Below, piece after piece: positions 53,894-62,653 of a stretch of DNA of 64,000 nt (its first letter is position 1; each line of letters opens with the position of its first letter). The translations under genes and the position numbers were made by a program. The notes under the pieces are model-generated. The model made no database searches. It was not told the origin of the DNA and saw only the letters and a program-made list of their open reading frames with translations. Origin of the DNA: Bolinopsis microptera (Eukaryota; Ctenophora; Tentaculata; Lobata; Bolinopsidae); contig NC_087082.1 of the NCBI RefSeq assembly GCF_026151205.1, positions 3,810,001 to 3,874,000 on the forward strand, written 5' to 3'.

Positions 53894-56371
53894 ATGGAGA
53901 AGATCAAGTCAGCAATCCTACTGTGTGTTATAATACTCAATAAAACTGTCGGCATATCATCAACAAATTCAAACTGTAATACAAGTGAAGACGGAAAGGG
54001 GCACTTATCTAGAGAAAATCAAAAAGTGGGAAGGGAAATGGACGAGAAGGCGGTAAAATCTGTTTCGCTTTATAAACACCCAATAAGTTTATTCCCTTCC
54101 TTTGTTGATCGGTCTAGTTTAAAGCCTTCATTGTGTCACAGACTGATTACATCTGGGAGTTACATGCACTATAACGATACTGACAGTCGATTTTATCACA
54201 AGGACGACGAATTGGATAAAACCTATGATCAAAACATGTCGACAATTTGCCCCATTGAAATAGATTATTTTAATTTTTACCTGGACTGGTGTGAGATTCT
54301 AGTGAATGACACACTATCAGATTTGACAATAGTGGGAGGAGACCTTTACCAATGTGAAATATTTCCGAGTGAATTATGTAATTCCTACAGTATATGCTCG
54401 ACTGATGAGTGCAACTGCCGGACCGGAGGAACATACTATCAGGACCAGGTCATGTACTGTCCAAGGAGAGATGGAGGGATAGCTTGTATCAGCTTTGCAA
54501 ATATTTGTGACGGGATAGTTGACTGTGCTGACCAAAGTGATGAGTGCCTTTGTCAGGATTCATATGAGTTGTCGTGTCACAAGATACCACAAATAAAACG
54601 ACTTTGCCTACCCCGAGCCCAGTACTGTTTATATTTACCACAAATAAGAGAATTGGACTGCTCAGGCCATCCAGACGATATTAATTGCACTGACGGAGGT
54701 GAAAATTATTATCACAAAGTAACAAGTGAGCTGGGCGATTGTCTACAAAACTTGAATATACGTAGTCCCGCTGTACTTTCTGGTGGACAAGCGAAGTCAG
54801 TTTGTCGTAGTCAGTGTACGAATACAACAGAGTTGAAAAAATGGGAGAAATTTTGTCAGCATATTGGCTTTATACATTTTGGAATGTCACTTAACTTTGT
54901 ATTCCAATGTCAAATTGAGAATATGGATGATCCGTTCAAGGAATCATACGCAATATCTGATATCTGTGATGGTATAATGAATTGCAAGAATAATGCTGAT
55001 GAGCTTGGTTGTCCGGGACGCTTTTACTGCTCAACAAATGAAACTGTCTCATGGATTGACGAAAGTAGAGTATGTGATCAAAGGAGAGATTGCACAAATG
55101 GGAAAGATGAGTGTGCTGGTTGCATCATGGATGGCTTGGCATCTTCAGAATTCCTGGTACAATCTAAACTCATTACAGTTTTGACAAGTTTTCTAGGACT
55201 TAGCACCATAATAATAAATATTGTTGTTGCACTCAAAACCTTACATTCAAGTCAAAATTCGAAAGCGGCTCAAATAGACACACTATTACGGCTTCTAATA
55301 TGCTTTTACGACCTTCTCATGGGAATATATTTGTTACTTATGATGGTTGCAGGAATTGTGTTGCAGTTCAAGGGTGATTACTGTCAATTTGATGAAGAGT
55401 GGCGTGCAAGTTTGCATTGTATGATGCTTGGAATTATATTTTCACTATCTTCTCATGGATCATTGCTTGTTATTGGCATCATGGGGATAGTGAGATGTAT
55501 TAAATGTACAATGGGGAGCTCTGTTGAACTGTCTAAAAGAAAGGTTATGATAGTTACTGCTGTCGTCTCTCTATTGAACCTGATCCATGCCATTGTACCT
55601 ACTTTACCTGTTCATCAGATACAAAATGTCTTCCGGACAAGCATAAACCTGGTTGCAGTTCAAAGAAACCCTTTCATATCGACACAAAAAGGTTCTGACA
55701 TGATAGAGCATGTTCGAAAAATTCACGGCCATTATTTTGAAAACAGTTCATCGACAGACATTTCAAAGATTCTGGCCGATCTCAGACATGCTAACATTAC
55801 CTCTGATGATACAATTTTCGATGTAATTGATATAGGATACTACGGCAACACACCTCTCTGTATATATAACATCTTTAAGATGCAAAACAGCTATCAATTG
55901 TACAAAGTCTTCTATTGCATAGCTGTATCTACTTTACTGATAGTAATTTCAGTAGCATACATCATCATTGTCATCGAAGCTAAACGTTCTCGTCGACGAG
56001 TTGGCCCAGACAATAATGACAACACAACTCAGTTAGCTCTTAAAGTTTCTCTCATGATAATCTCCCAGTTAGTGAGCTGGGTGTCCTTCATGGCTGCTGT
56101 CATTCACTTCTCGTGGATCAGTAACAGTCCCCCTCCAGCCAAAACATTTGAAATATTCGCTCTGGTTGTGATTCCAATCAACAGTCTTCTCAACCCGATA
56201 TTTTACAGTGGTTTGTATAAAAGTATGACCTCTCTTGTTTGGAGAGTATGGATGAAATTAACTCACTCTGTTGATAACGTTGCAACAAACGAAATTGAAC
56301 TAAATGTCATGGCAAATATTCCGAACGTAAACGAACAATTAGCTCCTCTGCCAGAAGATCAGCCGACTTAA
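53894..56371 (+). CDS. LDLa-domain rhodopsin-like GPCR, copy C
   Basis: Intact 825-aa receptor with signal peptide, at least three LDLa modules (first one CPRRDGGIACISFANIC...DQSDEC), seven TM segments and NPIFY in TM7. Relative to B it has a three-residue insertion (ENQ in SRENQKVGRE) and lacks the Ile-Tyr insertion, so the total length is the same. A few non-conservative changes fall in the ectodomain (LDWCEI for LEWSEI adds a Cys; SSLKPSL for SSLYPSL), while the TM core is almost invariant. That is the pattern expected if ligand-facing sequence changes faster. It is presumably a plasma-membrane receptor with unknown ligand. Confidence 0.9.
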   Translation: MEKIKSAILLCVIILNKTVGISSTNSNCNTSEDGKGHLSRENQKVGREMDEKAVKSVSLYKHPISLFPSFVDRSSLKPSLCHRLITSGSYMHYNDTDSRFYHKDDELDKTYDQNMSTICPIEIDYFNFYLDWCEILVNDTLSDLTIVGGDLYQCEIFPSELCNSYSICSTDECNCRTGGTYYQDQVMYCPRRDGGIACISFANICDGIVDCADQSDECLCQDSYELSCHKIPQIKRLCLPRAQYCLYLPQIRELDCSGHPDDINCTDGGENYYHKVTSELGDCLQNLNIRSPAVLSGGQAKSVCRSQCTNTTELKKWEKFCQHIGFIHFGMSLNFVFQCQIENMDDPFKESYAISDICDGIMNCKNNADELGCPGRFYCSTNETVSWIDESRVCDQRRDCTNGKDECAGCIMDGLASSEFLVQSKLITVLTSFLGLSTIIINIVVALKTLHSSQNSKAAQIDTLLRLLICFYDLLMGIYLLLMMVAGIVLQFKGDYCQFDEEWRASLHCMMLGIIFSLSSHGSLLVIGIMGIVRCIKCTMGSSVELSKRKVMIVTAVVSLLNLIHAIVPTLPVHQIQNVFRTSINLVAVQRNPFISTQKGSDMIEHVRKIHGHYFENSSSTDISKILADLRHANITSDDTIFDVIDIGYYGNTPLCIYNIFKMQNSYQLYKVFYCIAVSTLLIVISVAYIIIVIEAKRSRRRVGPDNNDNTTQLALKVSLMIISQLVSWVSFMAAVIHFSWISNSPPPAKTFEIFALVVIPINSLLNPIFYSGLYKSMTSLVWRVWMKLTHSVDNVATNEIELNVMANIPNVNEQLAPLPEDQPT

Positions 56372-57360
56372 TCTAAGAAAAAAAGCGTTCACCACCTCCC
56401 CCAGTCCCCCCTCTACTTCAAGTTATGTGCTTAATTGTCTGGTCAACCAGACATTGGATCAGTTTCATTTTCAAAAATGAAATTTAGTGATCTTAACGCC
56501 ATTATAATAGGTACAATTTCTTTCTTCTTGTACATCCCATATGATTCATAATCAAGCGAATAATTGAACGCCTTAATCATAACCGATGTTTTCCTTAATC
56601 ATGGCTGATGTTTTCCCAGTATTACAGTTTACAGCATTTGTAGATTTCATGGGGTAACAATTAATCACATATCATCCTTGATTATGATTTATGTGAGAAG
56701 CATTCTTTATATTTTTGTTATATTTGTGAGTATTGCTCAATTACTCCACTTTATCACATTGCTGAGAAATGACTAATAATTTTTCAAATTCATTTTGACT
56801 CGTGTAATGCAACAGCTTTTTATAATCTATCAACAGCTCGGTATCATCGTTTTTTCTCGATTGAATCGATGATATTTGATTATTTGGGACGAAATGAGAG
56901 TCTCCGCTCAGTGTAAAAAATAAAATGTTCACGTCGATGTTTCGGCCACACGCCTTTGCCATGGACGAAACGTTCACATAACTTCTTACATAGCTACAAC
57001 ATAGAATTGTTAAAATAAATGTGTTGTACAACTATCAATAACGTGAAATAACTACTAATAACGTAATATATAACCTTCAAAGTTTGCAAAAATCTATGTA
57101 ATACAATTTTGTAAATAAAATAAAAACAAAAAATAGATGACTTCGAAATCGGGATAGGAAACGTGAAAACTTATATGTTATAAATGTTTCGATTCAGTGT
57201 ACTTAACTTTTCGTGTAAAATGACCGTATCCGATGACTCAAGGATTTTTGAAGAAAACTTTATATTTGATGATGAGGAAATATGAACATTTAAATAGGAA
57301 AGGAAGGAAAATAAACACAATAATTACTACCCCGCTTGTATGCGACAAAAATATTGAATA
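56372..57360. other. 3' flank of receptor copy C and following spacer
   Basis: 56372-56915 is duplicon sequence (receptor 3' UTR) that ends within CTCCGCTCAGTGT, a point shared with copy B. After 56915 the sequence is unrelated AT-rich DNA. The frame at 56741-57031 (minus) straddles this breakpoint and is not convincing as a gene. Confidence 0.6.
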
Positions 57361-57365
57361 AAATA

Positions 57366-58067
57366 TAGATGTGGATACTGGCGGGGAGGTGATATTGATA
57401 ATTGTTTGTTTACATTAATAGTGAGCACATGTTCAGGAGGCTGAGAGGTGATAATTGTTTGTTTACATTTTAGGGCGAGCACATGTTCAGGAGGCTGATG
57501 AGGTGATGAGCATGGCTGCCCGTACGTTCAGAATAAATATAATTGAATTTATAGTACGATTGTTCTATCATGGTGTTGGTTACCTACCTTTATTGCGTTT
57601 CTTTTGACTTTTGCGTTTCTTTTGACTTTGCTATTGTGCTCTGCTCTGAAAATTGTGATAGAACCTGTTCGAGTTGTTAACAAGACAATCTCCTTGTTCT
57701 TTCGTTGCAGAATCAACATGTTCTTTGTAAAACCAACTTAAATCGATTTCTCGTGCAACGTTGTACAGGTGAGGAACAGTCACCAAAATGAGTTGCTTAC
57801 CTGCTGTGTTTTGTCGTACTCTGCTCTTCGCTCAAAATGAGTTAATAAGAAGGGCGATTTCTCGGTCATTTTTGAGCTTTCGTTCAGAAAATAATTCGGG
57901 GCCCTCAAAGGGGGGTAACAAGAAGGCGTTACAAGCGTCTCTTCAGCCTCCTGAACATGTGCTCGCCCTAAAATGAAAACAAGCAATTATCACCTCATCA
58001 GCCTCCTGAACATGTGCTCACTATTAATGTAAACAAACAATTATCACCTCCCCGCCAGTATCCACAT
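57366..58067. mobile_element. Inverted-repeat element with internally duplicated termini
   Basis: The left (about 57366-57505) and right (about 57947-58067) ends are inverted repeats that start ATAGATGTGGATACTGGCGG. Each terminus contains two tandem copies of a 55-60 bp unit built on GAGGTGATAATTGTTTG...GAGCACATGTTCAGGAGGC. No transposase is present. The frames at 57780-57986 and 57788-57976 overlap the interior and have no recognisable domain. The superfamily is undetermined; no clear target duplication is visible. Confidence 0.75.
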
Positions 58068-58069
58068 CT

Positions 58070-58600
58070 ATTAGTATTGGCTTTTAGTATTAGTATAAGT
58101 ATTATACTGTAAGTATCTTTTCAAAATTTGAAGGACTTGATCATTTAAACCCTAAATTGGCATAGCAAAGCCAAAATCTTGCTGGATTTATCATTTCATA
58201 ATCATATTGCTAGAATATTTCAATCCTGCAGAAATTCTTCCAAAGAATACAATATAACGGGTATTGACAAAAAATGGAACTTTTCCCGGGCATAGACATG
58301 TGCAGTAGCCAGCACTCCAAAGTCAAAAAAAGTCCTATATAGGTCTACATTTAATATTGTGGAAATTCAGTTGGGTTGACCTTTTTTTATACATTTTTTT
58401 ATACGTTCGAAATTTTCTGCATTTATTTTTGCTTCACGTTTTGCTATTTTTTAAAGATATCTGGGCACTTTGGTGCGCTTTAAACAACGAATTTTTAATC
58501 TTTATTGGTCGTTCTCGAAATATATCCCTGAGTACAGCCTTATCGTACTATAAGTATACAGTCAGGGACCTCTGAGAGATGCCGGTCATGTGGTCGACTA
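58070..58600. other. Non-coding spacer
   Basis: AT-rich. The frame at 58357-58575 is a hydrophobic translation of T-rich sequence and not convincing. Confidence 0.4.
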
Positions 58601-58611
58601 AACGTCTAAGT

Positions 58612-58821
58612 TCAAAGTTGGGCAATTTTTTCACGTCTCATTTTAGCGGCACGTCTTTCTGACCGTGTAGCTCTGGCTACAGATCCTTCCTTCTCATATT
58701 GCTTCACAATCCGGTAGATAGTAGTCTTAGCCAAACCTTGTGCTATAACATTTTTTGCTGTGAAGCTTTGCCAGTCGTCACGTTGGCTTTCCCAAATTTC
58801 AATAAACTGTACAACATACAA
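58612..58821 (-). pseudogene. Transposase N-terminal helix-turn-helix remnant
   Basis: 69-aa frame. The segment with NVIAQGLAKTTIYRIVKQYE resembles the homeodomain-like HTH at the N-terminus of Tc1/mariner/IS630-type or related transposases (second helix ending in TTIYRIVKQYE). A basic tail follows. No DDE/D catalytic domain follows toward 58600, so this is a decayed or truncated piece. The assignment rests on the pattern only. Confidence 0.5.
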
Positions 58822-59024
58822 GCTGCAGTATTGAGTATAGTGTATACAGTATACCTCGAAAAGAGGTATACAGCGTGTGTCAAACTATTGACATACATGA
58901 TCTCCTGATCCTACGACCCACAGTTCGAAATCAAACATTATTTTAATATTATGATCGTAACAATTGACCCATTCTGTACACCCAGTTTAAAAATGACGAA
59001 TGGTATGGTCTTGTAAAACGCCTT

Positions 59025-60318
59025 GGGGGGGGGGGGGGGGCAACCATATTAAAGTATATTAAAATGTAGGATTTTTCCCGATTTTGACCCGGGGATATAC
59101 TTTAATATACTTTAATATACTTTAATATACCTACAATATACTTTAATATATCCCTATCCTTGGAGGCCTACACTGCCCAAATTTGACAAAAGGAAGTATG
59201 TGCATTTTTGACTTTTCGAGATAATGGCAAGTTTGTGATGGCCGTTTTTTTCACCTTATAGGTTGAAATGTTTTCTTGGGATAATGTTTTTTTAATCCAA
59301 AATTGTCAGGAAAAACTTGTGAGACTTCATCCATTCCCTCTTCTTTGACCATTTTTCCTCAAAAACGACCGTTTTAAAACAATTTATCCAGTTATTTTAC
59401 CCTGTGTATTTTAATACATAAAAGGAAGTAAGTACAATGATCAATATAATAAATATCATAAAAAGGAAGTATTTCCAACAAAAAAGGAAGTATGTACACA
59501 CAGTAATGGGCAAAATAATTTTACAAAAGGAAGTATGTGCGCACATACTTCCTTTTGTGATAATCTACCAGCAAGTATCAGGATATTCAGGTTAAAAACT
59601 GTCACATACTTCCCTGGGTCAACATTATAGAAGCATTTTCATGTAATGCCACTTATCCAGTGGGATAGAGCTTATTGCCAGCTTTTCAACGGTATATAAA
59701 ACTCCATATCTTCAAAAATGTCACATACTTCCTTTTGTCAAATTTGGGCAGTACATCGAAAATTGTTACCCAAAATAAGCTTGAAATGCAATTCTTAATC
59801 GATTCCAAAAAGTTCTTGAAAAAATATTGAAAACTGATGGAGTTATTTCAATTTTAATGAAGTCATTTTGGCTAGTATTCCGAACAGAGATATTATGTGC
59901 AATTTTCCCAATTTTGTTCATGGAGGTCTTTTTACTTAGTATCCACTATATTCAACAAACACTGAGTTATATCTTTCACATAGAGTTAGTCTCATTAAAA
60001 AATATTGAAATTTTATCGAATTTGGGCAAAAGCGAATTTGGGCAAAAGCGTATGCCCAAATATGGGCATATTTTTTAAAGCTCATAGCTCAGCCAATTTT
60101 TGACCAATCTGGATGGAAATTCATGTACTAGTCCTAAAACAGGCTTATCTTGCGAATCTGAGTGAAAAATATAGTTCATCATGTAAATCTTAACGAAGAA
60201 TATAAATCTTCTAATTGTAGGTATATTAAAGTATATTAAAATGTAGGATTTTTTCCGATTTTGACCCGGGGATATACTTTAATATACTTTAATATGGTTG
60301 CCCCCCCCCCCCCCCCCC
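59025..60318. mobile_element. DNA element with poly-G/poly-C termini and 7-bp TSD
   Basis: Inverted termini consist of a run of 16 G (59025-59040) or 18 C (60301-60318) followed by CAACCATATTAAAGTATATT. Both sides are flanked by ACGCCTT (59018-59024 and 60319-60325). Inside the termini, AATATACTTTAATATACTTT-type repeats and a GATTTTGACCCGGGGATATA block also occur at both ends. No transposase is encoded. Superfamily unknown. A second inverted-repeat element (59172-59753) is nested within it. Confidence 0.8.
59172..59753. mobile_element. Nested MITE with internal copies of its terminal motif
   Basis: Terminal inverted repeats of about 31 bp start ACTGCCCAAATTTGACAAAA. The subterminal motif AAAAGGAAGTATGTG recurs at about 59420, 59461, 59483 and 59526. 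A perfect 36-bp palindrome built from it lies at 59523-59558. Flanking bases do not give a clear target duplication. Non-coding. Confidence 0.75.
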
Positions 60319-60325
60319 ACGCCTT

Positions 60326-61290
60326 AACACTAAAAAGTTAAAGCAGACTGCAAACGTCGCATTCTATGAAAAGATTCCCGCCTAGCTAAACTATGTAGTT
60401 ATATGAAGTATGATCACCGATCAGGACTGCAGGATCAAAATCTAGGTGACAGCATAATAATAGACAAGAATCGAAACGCATGATAATTTCAAATTTAAGT
60501 ATGTCATAGGCAGTATTATATTATGTATTATATGTAAGCCTCTTGATTATATATATAGCTATAGGGTAGCTAGCTCATAGCTAGCCAGGCACCAGGGTAG
60601 CTATGGGGTCCGGACTCTACGGCGGGTTAGGGTTAGAGTCTTACGCCGGTAGAGTCCCGGACCCGGTAGCTATATTATATAGCTAGCTCACGCATATTGC
60701 ATACGTACGTACGCACGTGCGCTGCGCGCGCTCAGACGCCCCACGAGCGTCATAATGTCTCACGGCTGTTCTAGCGTGGATTTTAATCCGATAGGATTAC
60801 GCCATTCCTAGTTGGACGACGTTCGCTGTCCTAGGGTGATCCGATCGCATTTCAGATCGCCGTCCGATCGCTCCTGAGAGCTAGGCGCTCGGATTTTATT
60901 TTTGAGAGGCGATAGGATAAGAAAATCCGAGAGCCTAGCTCTAGGATTTTACAATTCCGTGCGCTCTGCTCTCGGATTTACCATTTCCGTGAGCGCCGCG
61001 CGCATGAAATTCTGATCTGAACCATCGATTTAGATTTACAAAAAACGTCGAGTAAGATCGAGCGCTCAAATATATAACCGTAATCATAGCGACCATTTTA
61101 ATTGAATGTTTTTGCGTCTGCTAATTGTTGATATTAATGCGTTCAATCTTTCACAAACTATTATACATTACACTTACTTTACTTTACTTATTGCCTATTG
61201 GGATTGTCTAATATATGTTATATTAGAATTGAACTACTACATATTGTAGCATGTTTGAATTGTTCCGCAATAATTTGTATTCTTATCATA
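60326..61290. other. Non-coding spacer with small palindromes
   Basis: No gene seen. 60597-60675 is an imperfect inverted repeat (CCGGACTCTACGGCG against CGCCGGTAGAGTCCCGG) around a GGTTAGGGTTAG core. 60770-61010 is rich in short inverted CGGATTT/AAATCCG-type motifs. The sequence just upstream of 61290 may include the promoter of the spliced gene. Confidence 0.45.
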
Positions 61291-61294
61291 GAAT

Positions 61295-62083
61295 ATGTCT
61301 ACTAACGAGGAGCTTGCTGGAGCCATGGGTGGTTGTCGAACCATCACAGGAAACAGATTTTTCTGTGGGGTTTCGACAACCACTCATGGCCTCAAACCGA
61401 GTCCGTTTAAAGAGAACCACAACATCAGGACCCGAGAGAGGGAAATATGGCGGTAAGTGAAGTAATTATGCTCACTGCATTTGGTCGATATATTAATATA
61501 TATATTTATATTGATGATGTCTAGGGGTCGTTCATATAAATACTGATAGTTGGATAACCGGATATTATCAACGAAATAATACATAAGTTCTAATTTATGT
61601 ATTTCACAGTTGGCTGATGCGGCAATTGTCTCGGTACAGCCTGGAGATGACGAAAGAGAAGAGCGTGAGGATCTCCACGCTGGGGAGGGTGCTGCCCCGG
61701 TACCTCAGGCTGGACAACGGCAGAGGGTTCTCCTGGATGGAGTTAGAGGAGGTCGACCTGAGGTACCGGGTCAGATCCTCCAATAGGAGATACGACCGCA
61801 TGAAGCGAGAGCGTACTAGCAGGGCAGCCCGAATGGGCAAGATAGCTGCACAGATTGTGCAGCTTCAAACACAGTACCGCATGTTGGAGTATGTTTATCT
61901 TTGAAGTCAATAAGGAAACAATGTTACACATATTTGTACAATCAATCTAGTAATTCGCACGTGACAAAAATTGAAAGACCATAACGTGTTATCTTATTCC
62001 TCAGAGAAGAAGCAGCAGCGGAGAGAGCAGCTGAGAGAGCAGCTGAGGTACAGAGCCCTCACAGAACAGAGCCTTCTCAGTAG
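61295..62083 (+). CDS. Three-exon gene, 171-aa charged protein of unknown function
   Basis: Inferred exons 61295-61452, 61610-61888 and 62005-62083, with donors GTAAGT and GTATGT, acceptors TTTCACAG and TTCCTCAG, and reading phases that fit at both junctions. The product is about 171 aa. It has no signal peptide or membrane segment, a basic centre rich in Arg/Lys ([18 protein letters not shown]) and a C-terminal probable coiled coil ([20 protein letters not shown]...) that ends in a polar tail. I do not recognise a family. The stop falls about 10 bp before a beta-tubulin fragment. The start ATG is the first in the spliced frame, but an upstream exon cannot be excluded. Confidence 0.55.
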
Positions 62084-62092
62084 TACCCTCCC

Positions 62093-62432
62093 CTTCGCTA
62101 TCGACAACGAAGCCCTGTACGATATCTGCTTCAGAACCCTAAAACTCACCACCCCCACATACGGAGAGCTCAACCGTACCGTCTCGTCTCCGCCACCATG
62201 TATGGTGTCACCACCTGCCTCAGATTCCCTGGACAGCTCAACGCTGATCTCAGGAAACTCGACGTCAACATGGTTCCCTTCCCCCATGCCAGGATTCGCC
62301 CCACTCACCAGCAGTACAGAACACTCACAGTTCCAGAACTCACCCAACAGATGTTCGACGCTAAGAACATGATGGCCGCTTGCGATCCCCGACACGGCCG
62401 ATACCTCACAGTCGCCGCTATGTTCAGAAGTT
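62093..62432 (+). pseudogene. Beta-tubulin fragment, frameshifted
   Basis: The translation covers roughly beta-tubulin residues 200-307 across broken frames. The first part reads [20 protein letters not shown] 5-nt length change follows near 62176-62184. The second part has [19 protein letters not shown], then a deletion near 62285 that removes most of the [17 protein letters not shown] segment, then [20 protein letters not shown] and YLTVAAMFR. No introns interrupt it. A piece of about a quarter of the protein with two frame breaks cannot make tubulin. It may be a retrocopied or transduced fragment, and it lies in what would be the 3' UTR of the upstream spliced gene. Confidence 0.9.
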
Positions 62433-62653
62433 GAACTGATATTTTGACCATTTTTGACTTATGTATATATTCCAATATATTGATCACATTCTTAAAATTC
62501 CGTGTTAATTATTTATATTAAAATTTACATACATAATTGTTTCTGTTGTGTCCCCGAAATTATAGCAATAGAAACCAGACAGCAGCTTAATTTGGAAACC
62601 TGTCTACCCTATGAACCACAAATTATTTAAATATTATCTAGATTGTCAAGAAA

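Noticed and set aside
56741-57031. 96-codon minus-strand frame
   Set aside because: It straddles the end of the receptor duplicon at 56915, so it cannot be an ancestral gene, and has no recognisable domain.
57780-57986. Small gene between inverted repeats
   Set aside because: Overlapping short frames on both strands within a non-autonomous element; no domain, start context or splice evidence.
59827-60078. 83-codon frame with a hydrophobic segment
   Set aside because: It lies inside the poly-G element in AT-rich sequence; hydrophobicity is explained by T-rich codons.
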